Shown piece by piece: positions 54,195 through 64,000 of a DNA stretch of 64,000 nucleotides (position 1 is the first letter of the stretch; each line of letters begins with the position of its first letter). The translations under genes and the position numbers were made by a program. Source of the stretch: an uncultured Oscillospiraceae bacterium (GTDB lineage: Bacteria; Bacillota; Clostridia; Oscillospirales; Oscillospiraceae); contig CAJOEH010000018.1 of assembly GCA_905233385.1 (NCBI GenBank), positions 1 to 64,000 on the forward strand, in the 5' to 3' direction. Below the pieces are notes generated by a model that saw only the letters and a list, made by a program, of their open reading frames with translations, made no database searches and was not told the DNA's origin.

Positions 54195-55537
54195 GCCGGA
54201 TCGTGATCCCCGCGCGGGTGCAGACGATCCTGCGGCGGCTGAACGCGGCGGGCTTTGCGGCCTACGCTGTCGGCGGCTGCGTGCGCGACAGCCTCCGCGG
54301 CGAACTGCCCGCGGATTGGGATATCTGCACGGACGCGGAGCCGGAACAGACCGCCGACTGCTTCTCCGACTGCCGCACGGTGCTGACCGGCGCGCGCTAC
54401 GGCACGGTCACGGTGCTCCTCGACGGCGCGCCCTATGAGATCACGACCTTCCGCGCCGAGCACGGCTACAGCGACAGCCGCCACCCGGACGGCGTGACGT
54501 TCCTGCGGTCTTTGCGGGACGATCTGGCGCGGCGTGATTTCACGGTCAACGCGATGGCCGCCGACGCAGACGGCAGCGTGATCGACTGCTTCGGCGGGTC
54601 GGAGGATCTGCGGCAGGGGATCATCCGCTGTGTCGGCGATCCCGAACGGCGGTTTACGGAGGATGCCCTGCGCATGCTCCGCGCTTTGCGTTTCGCCTCG
54701 CGCTTCGGCTTTATGGTCGCGCCGGAGACGGAAACGGCGATCCACGCCCTCTGCGGCAGGCTGCGGGCGGTCGCGCCGGAGCGCCTGCGCAAGGAACTGA
54801 GCGGTCTGCTCTGCGGGGACGCGGTGCAGGGCGTTTTGGAGCGGTTTTCCGACGTGATAACCGTTCTCATTCCGGAGCTTGCACCGTGCATCGGCTTCCG
54901 GCAGTGGAATTATCATCACAAATATGACGTCTGGGAGCACACCCTGCGCGCGGTCGGAGCGATCGCGCCGACGGAGGAGCTGCGGCTTGCCATGCTCCTG
55001 CACGATATCGGAAAGCCCGCGGCCTTCACGATGGACAAACAACTCATCGGGCACTTTTACGGCCACGCCGTGATCGGCGCGGCGATGACCGAGACCATCC
55101 TGCGCCGCCTGCGCTATGACCGCCGGACGGCGGAACTGGTGACGCTGCTCGTGCGCGAGCACGGCTTTTATCTGCTGGAAGACACGCAGAAGCGGATGCG
55201 CAGGCTCGTGTCGCAGTTCGGCGCGGAGACCGTGCGCCTGCTCCTGCAGGTGCGCCGCGCCGATGGGATCGCCACCGGGACCGCGGAAGGCGCGGAGGAG
55301 AAGACCGCAGTGGCGGAGCGGCTGTTGGAAAGCGTTTCTTCGCAGTGCGTCTCTCTGCCGCAGATGGCGCTGAACGGGCAAGACCTCCTGCGCCTCGGCG
55401 TTCCGGAAGGACCGCGCATCGGCGCGATCCTCCGCGCCCTGCTGGACGCGGTCTTGGACGGACGGCTGGAAAACGAGCGCGAAACGCTTCGTTCCGCGGC
55501 GCGTGAAATGATTGACAAATCGGACGAATCCATATAA
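54191..55537 (+). CDS. CCA tRNA nucleotidyltransferase (GTG start)
   Basis: AAYAVGGCVRDSLRGELPADWDICTDAEPEQ...RRDFTVNAMAAD...HDIGKPAAF. Confidence 0.92.
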   Translation: MSRIVIPARVQTILRRLNAAGFAAYAVGGCVRDSLRGELPADWDICTDAEPEQTADCFSDCRTVLTGARYGTVTVLLDGAPYEITTFRAEHGYSDSRHPDGVTFLRSLRDDLARRDFTVNAMAADADGSVIDCFGGSEDLRQGIIRCVGDPERRFTEDALRMLRALRFASRFGFMVAPETETAIHALCGRLRAVAPERLRKELSGLLCGDAVQGVLERFSDVITVLIPELAPCIGFRQWNYHHKYDVWEHTLRAVGAIAPTEELRLAMLLHDIGKPAAFTMDKQLIGHFYGHAVIGAAMTETILRRLRYDRRTAELVTLLVREHGFYLLEDTQKRMRRLVSQFGAETVRLLLQVRRADGIATGTAEGAEEKTAVAERLLESVSSQCVSLPQMALNGQDLLRLGVPEGPRIGAILRALLDAVLDGRLENERETLRSAAREMIDKSDESI

Positions 55538-55571
55538 AATGAGAAGTGGAATGACTCTGAGGAGTGAGAAC

Positions 55572-56843
55572 ATGAAGAACTTCGTCATCAAGGGCAATGC
55601 CTGCTGGAACGAGAACATCGAGCAGATCCATTGTGAGCCGAACGCCTATCTTGTCTGCGAGGACGGCGTCTGCGCCGGCGTGTTTCACGAACTGCCGGAG
55701 CGCTACGCCGATCTGCCGCTGACCGATTTCGGCGATAAGCTGATCCTTCCTGGCATGACCGATCTGCACGTCCATGCGCCGCAGTTTGCCTTCCGTGGGC
55801 TGGGCATGGACATGGAGCTGATGGACTGGCTCAAGACCTACGCCTTCCCCGAGGAAGCGAAATACAAAGACCTCGTCTACGCAGACCGCGCCTATGCGCA
55901 GTTTGCCGATCAACTGCGGCGCAGCGCGACGACCCGCGCCGCCGTCTTTGCCACCCTCCACGTTCCGGCGACGGAGCTTCTGATGGAGAAGATGGAAGCA
56001 AGCGGCCTGATCTCCTACGTCGGCAAGGTCAATATGGACCGCAACGGCCCGGACTATCTGTGCGAAAAGAGCGCGCAGGAATCACTGGAGGCGACGGAGC
56101 GCTGGATCTGCGACACGAAGTCGAAATTCGAGCGCACGCATCCGATCCTGACGCCGCGCTTCATTCCGTCGTGTACGGACGAGCTGATGCACGGCATCCG
56201 CCGGCTGGTTGAAAAGTACGATCTGCCGGTGCAGAGCCACCTGTCGGAGAATTTCTCGGAGATCGAGTTCGTGCAGAGCCTGTGCCGCGATTCCAAGTTC
56301 TACGGCGACGCCTACGACCGCTACGGCCTGTTCGGCGGCGACCACCGCTGCATTATGGCGCACTGCGTCCACAGCGGCGAAGCGGAGATCGAGCTGATGC
56401 GGAAAAACGGCGTGTTCGCCGCGCACTCTCCGCTGTCCAACGCCAATTTGTCTTCCGGTGCCGCGCCGGTCGGCAAGCTGTTCCGTGAATTCGTGAACGT
56501 CGGACTGGCGTCGGATATCGCGGCGGGAGAATCGGAGAATTTGTTCCGCTCCATCTCGGCGGCGATCCGCGCGTCTAAGCTCCGCTGGCGCATGCTGGAC
56601 CAGGAGATCTATCCGCTGACCGTCAGTCAGGCGTTCTATATCGCGACGGTCGGCGGCGGCAAGTTCTTCGGCAAGGTCGGCAGCTTCGATCCGGGCTACG
56701 AGTTCGACGCCATCGTCGTCGACGACGCGACGATCCCGCACCCGCAGGAGCTGGATCTGCAGCAGCGGCTGGAGCGCACGCTCTACCTCGCGGACGACCG
56801 CCATCTGTGCGCGAAATACGTCGCGGGCACCCGCTTGTTCTAA
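55572..56843 (+). CDS. Guanine deaminase / amidohydrolase family protein
   Basis: LILPGMTDLHVHAPQFAFRGLGMDMELMDWLKTYAFPEEAKY...QSHLSENFSEIEF...MAHCVHS. Confidence 0.85.
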   Translation: MKNFVIKGNACWNENIEQIHCEPNAYLVCEDGVCAGVFHELPERYADLPLTDFGDKLILPGMTDLHVHAPQFAFRGLGMDMELMDWLKTYAFPEEAKYKDLVYADRAYAQFADQLRRSATTRAAVFATLHVPATELLMEKMEASGLISYVGKVNMDRNGPDYLCEKSAQESLEATERWICDTKSKFERTHPILTPRFIPSCTDELMHGIRRLVEKYDLPVQSHLSENFSEIEFVQSLCRDSKFYGDAYDRYGLFGGDHRCIMAHCVHSGEAEIELMRKNGVFAAHSPLSNANLSSGAAPVGKLFREFVNVGLASDIAAGESENLFRSISAAIRASKLRWRMLDQEIYPLTVSQAFYIATVGGGKFFGKVGSFDPGYEFDAIVVDDATIPHPQELDLQQRLERTLYLADDRHLCAKYVAGTRLF

Positions 56844-56998
56844 AGAAAACAACACCCCCGAGGGCGTCGCCCTCGGGGGTGTTGTTTTCCAATTCTCCGA
56901 ATTGGAAAACACCTCAATTCTTCATTATTCACTATTCATTCTTCACTAAAAAGGCTGCGCCTCGGTTATCCGGAGGCGCTGTCCTTTTGTTATTCTTA

Positions 56999-59900
56999 TC
57001 AGTCAAACGGGTTGGGGTCCTTGTCGAGGATCTCCTGCGCGGCTTTCGCGCCTTCCGGGTCGAGGAAGCGGAACATCATCGTCGCGATCTGGGCGCGCGT
57101 CGCGTATTCCTGCGGCGCCAGACGTCCGTCTATGCCCGTGATGATGCCTTCGCCGATCGCCCACTTCATCGCGTCCAGCGCGTACTCGCTCACCCTGCGC
57201 GCGTCCACGTAGCCCGCCAGGTTGCCCTTCGCTTCCGGCTCGCCCGCGTAGCGGTACAGGATCGCCGCGAGCTGCTCGCGCGTGATGTAGCGGTACGGCG
57301 CGAATTCTTCCTCGGAGACGCCCTTGACAATCTCCTGATCCGCCGCCCACGCGACCGCGCTCGTGTACCATACGCCGCTCTCGACGTCCTCAAACGGGAT
57401 CTTCAGGCCCTTCGCGTTCGGTTCGCCCGCCGCGCGGTATACGATCGTGACCAGCATCGCGCGCGTCACCTTGCCGTTCGGCTCGAAGTGATCCGCGACC
57501 GTCTGGCCGGGTCTGCCGACGCCGTTCATCAGGCCGTGCTGCAGGCAGTAGTCGATACCGAAGCGGTACCAGCCTTCCTTGTCCAGATCCACGAAGCTCG
57601 CGTACAGCGGAGCGTCCGGGTTGACCGGCTCGTCGCCGCCCTGGTTGTAGTTCGGGTCGGCTGCGCCGCAGTTCGAGCAGACGCCGTTCACATAGTTGTG
57701 GCTCGCCAGCTCGGTGAAGTCCGTGCGGTAGCTGTCGCCGCACTTGCTGCACTTATGCAGGATGTAGCCCGGCTCCGTGCAGGTCGCCGCGACCTTCGTT
57801 TCCACGTAGGTGTGCTGGCAGCCGCCCGTCGGGGTGAAGGGCTCGGTCGGTTCGGTCGGAGCGGTCGGATCGGTCGGATTCGTCGGGGTCGTCGGGGTGA
57901 CGGAGCCGCCGCCGTTCTTCACGAAGAACTGCCAGCCGAAGTCCTTGGCCTTCGCCGTGGGATCGCTGGAGGAGTAGCCGGAGACGTTGGTCTTATCCTT
58001 GCTGGAATTGTAGTAGCACTCGATATAGGCAGGACCGTAGCTGTTGGAGAAGGTGGCGTGCTGGATGTAGGCCAGGCCGTCCGTCCAGGTGACCTTCCAC
58101 TTGCCGTCCGCGCCTTCATAATTCGCGTCGTTCGTCAGCTCGAAGTAGTTTCCGGAGACCCAGCAGACGATCTTGTCCGCGCCGTTTGTGAAGCTGAACG
58201 TGCCGTCGCCGTTGTCCACAACCGTCCATACCAGCGCGGAAGACGGCTCGTAGATCTTGTTGCCGGTCGGCTGAACGGCTTCGGGAACGAGATACCAGTT
58301 GTTGTCGTTCTCGTCCTTGATCGCCATACCGTGGCCAGGGCTGTAGATAACGACCTCGTCGCCGCCCTTGATGGACGAGGAGAGGACGAAGCTGCCGTCC
58401 GGCGCCTCAGTCGGCTCGGTGGGAGCAGTGGTCGGCTCCGTCGGCGCCGTCGTCGGCTCCGTCGGCGTCACAGAGCCGCCGCCCAGACGGAAGATCATGT
58501 ACTCGTACGCGCCGCCGCCGTTGCCGATGCCGTAGGTGGTGAAGTTGCCGCCGTAGAATTCGAGATACTGGTTGTAGTTGCCGTTATAGGCGGCGTTGAC
58601 GCAGTGGACGTGGACGACGCCGTTGCTCGGCGTATTGACCGCCTCGAACTCCCACTGGGCGTAATCGGTCTCCGTGCCGCTCATGGTCAGGCTGTTGCCG
58701 GTCTGTCCGTAGGTCATGAACTTGCCGTCCGCGTCGAGGAAGCGGAACTTGCCGTCGCTGCCCTTCTTGACGCGGAAGATCGCGGTCGCGTCGTTCGTGC
58801 CGATCTGCTTGCCGCCGCTGTTGACGTCGGCGGAAGGCGCGAGCTTCGTGCCTTCGATGTTCGCGGTGACGAGCTGGCTGCCTGCGATGTGGAAGATCAG
58901 GATCTGATCGCCGTCGGAGAGGGTTGACGGATCGTCGACGAGCGTGCCGATATAGGCGCCCGTCGCGGTACCGCCGCCGCCGATCTCGCCGGTGTAGATG
59001 AGCGACCAGCTCGAAGGCGCGGGGCTGACGCCGCCCTTGCTCGCAGTCTCCGCGGTGATGAATTCGGCGATCAGGTCGGGCACGGAGCCGACGCTGTCGT
59101 CCACCTGCGACCAGATGGCGTCCTCGGTGGAGTAGGCGGCGAACGGGCCGTTGCCGAGGTGGTAGTTGTTGATCGCCATGATGTAGGTCTTGTTCAGATC
59201 GAAGGCTCTGCCGTCGGCGAACTTGCTGATGACGACGCGGCTGCCGACTTCCTTGGACATGTCGTAGACAAAGTCCAGACCGTAGAAGATCGGGTTCGTG
59301 AAGTCGTCGCCCTTCGTGCCGTAGGTCGGCGTTCCGCTCATGGTGTTGACGCTCAGCCGCTCGGAAGCGACGAACTCCATGATGTCCTTGATCTGCTGAC
59401 CGGTCAGCGGGACCAGATAGAGGGTGTTGTCGTATTTATAGAGCTTGTAGATATCCTTCATGGACATCTCGCCCGCGGCGACCTTGTAGTTGCCGCTGAT
59501 GACCATGGAGGTCGCGGAGAAATCGACCGTTATGTGATCCAGGCCGGTCTTCGCTTTCAGCGCGGCGATCTCGTCCGCCGTGCGGTACTTCTGCGCGAGA
59601 TAGTAGGTGCCGCGGTCGATCTGCGCGCGGTTGATGAGATCCATCGCGTCGCTCTGCGCGAGATAGTAGTTGGAGACGGTGTTCCACGTGCCGACGAGCT
59701 TGCCGACGCTGCGGTTGACGTAGACCTCCGCCGCCTCGGCGTAGGGACGGATCTTCTCTTTCAGCGCGGCGTCCGCGGAGGCACTGCTCAGGGCGATGTC
59801 CTTGTGCTCCTTGACATATACGCCGCTGTCGGTGATGCCGAAGGTGGTGCAGGTCAGGTTGCCGCCGCCGCCGTTGACCACGAGGACGTCCTTGCCGGCC

Positions 59901-60799
59901 TTGTCCTTGTAGGTGTTGCCGGAGTAACTCGAGGAGTGGTCGTGACCGGCGATCACGAGGTCGATGTCCGTGTTGTTGGCGATCATGGACAGGACCTGGT
60001 TCTCGGAGTTCGAGCCGAAGACGATGTCGTCCGGCGCGACGGCAGCGCCGAGACCGGAATGGTAGGAGATGATGATCGCGTCGGCGCCCTTCGCCTTGAC
60101 TTCTTTGATGTACTTATCGGCCTCCCAGGCGATCGAGCCGTGGGCGTTGTCCGGGTGGCTGAAGACGATGCCGGGGTAGTTGTCGGACACGTCCCAGCGC
60201 GGGCAGTCGGTGTTCTCAAAGCCGATGATCGCGACCTTGACCGTCTTGCCGCCGGCGGTGATCTCCTTGATCAGATAGGGCGTGAAGACGTTGGTGCCCG
60301 CGGCGTGGACGCCGTCGGTGCCGTCATAGTACAGGTTGGCGCAGAGCGTGGAAACGCCCTTCGAGGTCAGATAGGAGCGGGTCTGCTCCATGACGTCCCA
60401 GCTGTAGTTGAACTCGTGGTTGCCGATGACGGAGATGTCATATTTGATCTCCGCCAGACACAGCGCCATCGGGTTGGGATCGGTCGTCTCGCCGGCCTTG
60501 AGCTGGGTCAGGTGGTAGCCGGAGATCGGCGTGCCCTGATAGAGATCGCCGTTGTCGATCAGGATGACGTTGGATTTGGAATTGCGGACGGAAGCGACCG
60601 CGGAGGAAACGTTCAGCATGGAGTTGCTGACGCTGCCGCCGGTCAGGAGGTTGACGTCCCAGCAGCGGCCGTGCATGTCGGTGGTGGAGAGGATGGTGAA
60701 CTCTCCGAGGTCCGCTGCAGACGCGGCGGCCGGGATCATGCACAGAAGCAGCGCGAGCATACAGAGAAGGGCAAGGCCCCGCTTCAGAAGATGGTTCAT
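56999..60799 (-). CDS. Secreted bifunctional UshA/5'-nucleotidase-type metallophosphoesterase with beta-rich modules and SLH domains
   Basis: STTDMHGRCWDVN...VILIDNGDLYQGTP...VIGNHEFNYSWDVM...LVIAGHDHSSS; (TEPTTAP)n; C-terminal SLH. Confidence 0.88.
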   Translation of the reverse strand: MNHLLKRGLALLCMLALLLCMIPAAASAADLGEFTILSTTDMHGRCWDVNLLTGGSVSNSMLNVSSAVASVRNSKSNVILIDNGDLYQGTPISGYHLTQLKAGETTDPNPMALCLAEIKYDISVIGNHEFNYSWDVMEQTRSYLTSKGVSTLCANLYYDGTDGVHAAGTNVFTPYLIKEITAGGKTVKVAIIGFENTDCPRWDVSDNYPGIVFSHPDNAHGSIAWEADKYIKEVKAKGADAIIISYHSGLGAAVAPDDIVFGSNSENQVLSMIANNTDIDLVIAGHDHSSSYSGNTYKDKAGKDVLVVNGGGGNLTCTTFGITDSGVYVKEHKDIALSSASADAALKEKIRPYAEAAEVYVNRSVGKLVGTWNTVSNYYLAQSDAMDLINRAQIDRGTYYLAQKYRTADEIAALKAKTGLDHITVDFSATSMVISGNYKVAAGEMSMKDIYKLYKYDNTLYLVPLTGQQIKDIMEFVASERLSVNTMSGTPTYGTKGDDFTNPIFYGLDFVYDMSKEVGSRVVISKFADGRAFDLNKTYIMAINNYHLGNGPFAAYSTEDAIWSQVDDSVGSVPDLIAEFITAETASKGGVSPAPSSWSLIYTGEIGGGGTATGAYIGTLVDDPSTLSDGDQILIFHIAGSQLVTANIEGTKLAPSADVNSGGKQIGTNDATAIFRVKKGSDGKFRFLDADGKFMTYGQTGNSLTMSGTETDYAQWEFEAVNTPSNGVVHVHCVNAAYNGNYNQYLEFYGGNFTTYGIGNGGGAYEYMIFRLGGGSVTPTEPTTAPTEPTTAPTEPTEAPDGSFVLSSSIKGGDEVVIYSPGHGMAIKDENDNNWYLVPEAVQPTGNKIYEPSSALVWTVVDNGDGTFSFTNGADKIVCWVSGNYFELTNDANYEGADGKWKVTWTDGLAYIQHATFSNSYGPAYIECYYNSSKDKTNVSGYSSSDPTAKAKDFGWQFFVKNGGGSVTPTTPTNPTDPTAPTEPTEPFTPTGGCQHTYVETKVAATCTEPGYILHKCSKCGDSYRTDFTELASHNYVNGVCSNCGAADPNYNQGGDEPVNPDAPLYASFVDLDKEGWYRFGIDYCLQHGLMNGVGRPGQTVADHFEPNGKVTRAMLVTIVYRAAGEPNAKGLKIPFEDVESGVWYTSAVAWAADQEIVKGVSEEEFAPYRYITREQLAAILYRYAGEPEAKGNLAGYVDARRVSEYALDAMKWAIGEGIITGIDGRLAPQEYATRAQIATMMFRFLDPEGAKAAQEILDKDPNPFD

Positions 60800-61050
60800 A
60801 AAAAAGTGCCTCCTTCAGCTATCATAATTCTACAATTATATTTTAACGTATTTGCCCGCACCATGCAAGGAAGGAAGCGTACGATTTCCGAAATTAGGCA
60901 AAGTAGACAATTTCCCGCCCGCGCGGCAGGCAAAACGCCCCTTGAAACAGGAATAATTTGTCGCTTTGCACAAAAACGCTTTGGAGGGATACCAACTCTC
61001 TGTCATTTATGATATAATAATTTGGATTTCTTGAAAGTGAGGCGAAAAGC

Positions 61051-61968
61051 ATGACGACTGATCAACTGACCGCCCTTCTGACGGCAGACCCTGCCGCGGT
61101 GATCGAGAGCGACCGGCGGTTTTACTATAAGCAGATCATGCAGGCGGTGGACATCATCTCCGCCAACGCGAGCAAGCGTCCGGTCATCCTGCTGTCCGGC
61201 CCCTCCGGCTCGGGCAAGACGACGACGGCTCTGCTGATCGAGCGCGAGCTCGACCGGCGCGGAATGGAGACGCACACCCTGTCGATGGACGAATACTTCT
61301 CTCCGCTGACGACGGAGGAAAAGGAGCTCCTGCGGCAGAACAAGCTGGATCTGGAGAAGCCGACCCGCGTGGATATTCCGTTCTTTCAGCAGCAGCTCGG
61401 GCAGATCCTGAACGGCGAGGAGATCCTTCTGCCGCGCTATGACTTCCACGAAAGCAAGCGCTACTTCGACGGCAGAACGCTCCGCCGCCATCCCGGCGAG
61501 CTGGTCATCATGGAGGGCATCCACGCCCTCAACCCCGACGTCACGGGCTATGCGAATCAGACGACGAGAGTCTACGTCAGCGTCCGCACCCGCATCACCA
61601 CGAAGGACGGCACGACCCTGCACCCGTCGAAGATCCGCCTGGCGCGCCGTCTGCTCCGCGACCGCACCGGCAGAGGCCGCGCCCTGACGGAGACCATCGG
61701 GATGCGCGAGCGGGTCGACATCGGCGAGCGGAAGTACATCATGCCCTTCAAGCAGAACGCGCATTGCAGCATCGACTCGTTCTTCTCGAGCGAGATGAGC
61801 GTCTACCGCGACTATCTGCTGAACGATCTGGAGGAGCTGCTGCCGGACTACCCCGATCTTGCCGACCTCGTGCAGGTGCTGCGCGAGATCCCGTCGGTAC
61901 CGGAGGAGCTGATCCCGCGCGATTCGCTCCTGCGCGAGTTCATCGGCGGCAGCGAACTGAACTATTGA
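61051..61968 (+). CDS. Uridine kinase-like nucleoside kinase
   Basis: [27 protein letters not shown]...[36 protein letters not shown]. Confidence 0.88.
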   Translation: MTTDQLTALLTADPAAVIESDRRFYYKQIMQAVDIISANASKRPVILLSGPSGSGKTTTALLIERELDRRGMETHTLSMDEYFSPLTTEEKELLRQNKLDLEKPTRVDIPFFQQQLGQILNGEEILLPRYDFHESKRYFDGRTLRRHPGELVIMEGIHALNPDVTGYANQTTRVYVSVRTRITTKDGTTLHPSKIRLARRLLRDRTGRGRALTETIGMRERVDIGERKYIMPFKQNAHCSIDSFFSSEMSVYRDYLLNDLEELLPDYPDLADLVQVLREIPSVPEELIPRDSLLREFIGGSELNY

Positions 61969-61984
61969 CAGAGAGGGACAAAAG

Positions 61985-63475
61985 ATGAAAAAATACATCG
62001 TCGCATTGGACCAGGGCACGACTTCCAGCCGCGCCATCATCTTTGACCGTTCGCAGAACATCATCGACAGCGCGCAGCGGGAGTTCGCCCAGATCTATCC
62101 GCGCGCGGGCTGGGTGGAGCACGATCCGATGGAGATCTACTCCGCGCAGTACGGCGTGATGATGGAGGCGATCACGCACAGCGGCATCGACCTCGAGGAG
62201 ATCGCCGCGATCGGCATCACGAATCAGCGCGAGACGACGATCGTCTGGGAGAAGGCGACCGGCAGACCGATCTACAACGCGATCGTCTGGCAGTGCCGCC
62301 GCACGGCGGAGATCTGCGACAGCCTGCGCGCGCAGGGGCTGGAGCCCTATATCCGCGAGACGACCGGCCTGGTGCCGGACGCGTACTTCTCCGCGACGAA
62401 GATCAAATGGATCCTGGACCACGTGGAGGGCGCGAAAGAACGCGCCAAGCGCGGCGAGCTGCTGTTCGGCACGGTCGATACCTGGCTTCTGTGGAAGCTG
62501 ACCGGCGGCAAGGTGCACGCGACGGACTATACGAACGCCTCGCGGACGATGCTCTTCGACATCCACAAGCTGCGCTGGGACGAGAAGATCGCCGCCGCGC
62601 TGGACATCCCGCTGTGCATGCTGCCGGAGGTGCGCGACAGCAGCGGCGTCTTCGGCGTCTGCAACGTGCAGGGCTGCGAGATCCCGATCGCGGGCATCGC
62701 GGGCGACCAGCAGGCCGCCCTGTTCGGCCAGTGCTGCTTCGACCGCGGCGACGCGAAGAACACCTACGGCACGGGCTGCTTCCTGCTGATGAACACCGGC
62801 GAGGAGGCCTGCGCGAGCCGCCACGGCCTCGTCACGACGATCGCCGCCGGCCTGAACGGAAAGATCACCTACGCCCTCGAGGGCAGCGTCTTCGTCGGCG
62901 GCGCGGTCATCCAGTGGCTGCGCGACGAGATGCGCTTCCTGCGCGAGGCGTGCGACGCGGAGTACTTCTCGAAGAAGGTCTCCTCGACCGAGGGCGTCTA
63001 CTTCGTGCCCGCCTTCGCGGGACTCGGCGCGCCGCACTGGGACATGTACGCGCGCGGCGCGATCGTCGGCATCACCCGCGGCACGCGGCCGGAGCACATC
63101 ATCCGCGCCGCGCAGGAGTCCATCGCCTATCAGAGCATGGAACTGGTGGAGGCGATGGAGAAGGACATCGGCGAAGAGCTGCACGAACTGAAGGTGGACG
63201 GCGGCGCGAGCCGCGACGCCTTCCTGATGCAGTTCCAGGCGGACGTGCTGAACAAGACGGTCCTGCGGCCCGTGGTAAGGGAGACGACCGCCCTCGGCGC
63301 GGCGTATCTCGCGGGGCTCGCGACCGGCGTGTGGAGCAGTCAGGAGGAGATCCGCAGCCTGTGGAAATGCGACGTGCAGTTCAACCCGAAGATGAGCGAG
63401 GCGAAACGGCAGGCCGGCAAGCGCGGCTGGGCGAAGGCGGTCGGCCGCAGTCTTGACTGGGAGGAACACGGCTGA
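61985..63475 (+). CDS. glpK: Glycerol kinase
   Basis: [20 protein letters not shown]...[11 protein letters not shown]...GITNQRETT...[19 protein letters not shown]. Confidence 0.96.
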   Translation: MKKYIVALDQGTTSSRAIIFDRSQNIIDSAQREFAQIYPRAGWVEHDPMEIYSAQYGVMMEAITHSGIDLEEIAAIGITNQRETTIVWEKATGRPIYNAIVWQCRRTAEICDSLRAQGLEPYIRETTGLVPDAYFSATKIKWILDHVEGAKERAKRGELLFGTVDTWLLWKLTGGKVHATDYTNASRTMLFDIHKLRWDEKIAAALDIPLCMLPEVRDSSGVFGVCNVQGCEIPIAGIAGDQQAALFGQCCFDRGDAKNTYGTGCFLLMNTGEEACASRHGLVTTIAAGLNGKITYALEGSVFVGGAVIQWLRDEMRFLREACDAEYFSKKVSSTEGVYFVPAFAGLGAPHWDMYARGAIVGITRGTRPEHIIRAAQESIAYQSMELVEAMEKDIGEELHELKVDGGASRDAFLMQFQADVLNKTVLRPVVRETTALGAAYLAGLATGVWSSQEEIRSLWKCDVQFNPKMSEAKRQAGKRGWAKAVGRSLDWEEHG

Positions 63476-63609
63476 TCCCTTGAAAATACAGCCTTTTCAG
63501 GCAGTCAACCGGCGGTTGGATCCCGTTTTTTCGGAATTTAACCGCCGGATGCTTGCTTTTTTCGCCGTTGTGTGACATAGTAAAGTTACCACCAAGGAGG
63601 GGGATACAT

Positions 63610-64000
63610 ATGAATTACGGAACTTTAGGCGACCGCATCAAATTTCACCGCAAGCGCCTCGGCATGACGCAGGAACAGCTTGCCGTACGCATGGGCGTGA
63701 GCGCGCAGGCGGTCAGTAAATGGGAAAACAATCTGAGCTGTCCGGACATCTCGGTCCTGCCGGACCTCGCCCAGGTCTTCGGCATCTCCGTGGACGAGCT
63801 GCTCGGCAAGGGCGGCGCGGCCCGCGAGGCGGAGATCGTCGACGCGGAGGAGGAAAAGGAAGAAAGCGGCTATACCTGGAGCTGGAAATACGAGAGCAAA
63901 AAGGGCGGCATCCTGTTCGCGATCTATATTCTGATCGTCGGCGTGCTGCTCCTGCTGCGGACCATCGTCCCGGCGATGGATATCTCCGTCTGGACGATCC
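63610..64000 (+). CDS. XRE-family HTH regulator with C-terminal membrane segment (truncated by window)
   Basis: RBS AAGGAGGGGG; MNYGTLGDRIKFHRKRLGMTQEQLAVRMGVSAQAVSKWENNLSCPDISVLPDLAQVFGISVDELLG. Confidence 0.85.
   Translation, partial: MNYGTLGDRIKFHRKRLGMTQEQLAVRMGVSAQAVSKWENNLSCPDISVLPDLAQVFGISVDELLGKGGAAREAEIVDAEEEKEESGYTWSWKYESKKGGILFAIYILIVGVLLLLRTIVPAMDISVWTI

Noticed and set aside
395-63578. Many long ORFs antisense or frame-shifted to obvious genes (e.g. 1217-2062 +, 12418-14121 -, 14067-16856 -, 17723-19186 +, 28755-30290 +, 35028-37397 -, 50587-52893 -, 56807-58927 +)
   Set aside because: High-GC shadow ORFs; composition rich in Arg/Ala/Gly/Val-Asp, no family motifs, and they overlap well-supported genes on the other strand or frame.

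Overview
GC-rich chromosomal window that looks like a spore-forming, S-layer-bearing Clostridia/Oscillospiraceae-type Firmicute (sigG, spoIVA and ylmC/ymxH present; several SLH-domain proteins). Most of it is ordinary core genome: polysaccharide deacetylase (truncated by the window), PHP, ATP-grasp, DAK2/FakA-like, Asp23, gpmI, rpsT, sigG, Na/Pi cotransporter, pckA, SPFH/zinc-ribbon/TPM cluster, flotillin, pyrF, spoIVA, RNA methyltransferase, lipid kinase, QueT-like and Gx transporters, rpsB-tsf, coaX, truA, CCA-transferase, guanine deaminase, 5'-nucleotidase, glpK. One tRNA-Val(GAC) is present; no rRNA and no CRISPR were seen. Accessory content: (i) a small island at about 45.1-47.0 kb with a predicted DUF4417-polymorphic-toxin fusion, translationally overlapped with a zinc-knuckle putative immunity gene that exists as two 98%-identical but frameshifted copies around a third small gene; (ii) a tRNA-Val-linked integration scar with a 19-bp att-like duplication, an integrase C-terminal remnant and a roughly 350-bp non-coding satellite built of nested hairpins; (iii) several families of non-coding repeats in which constant linkers separate variable perfect palindromes, plus MITE-like units with terminal inverted repeats. 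All functional assignments are from reading sequence and recalled family motifs; no database search was run.
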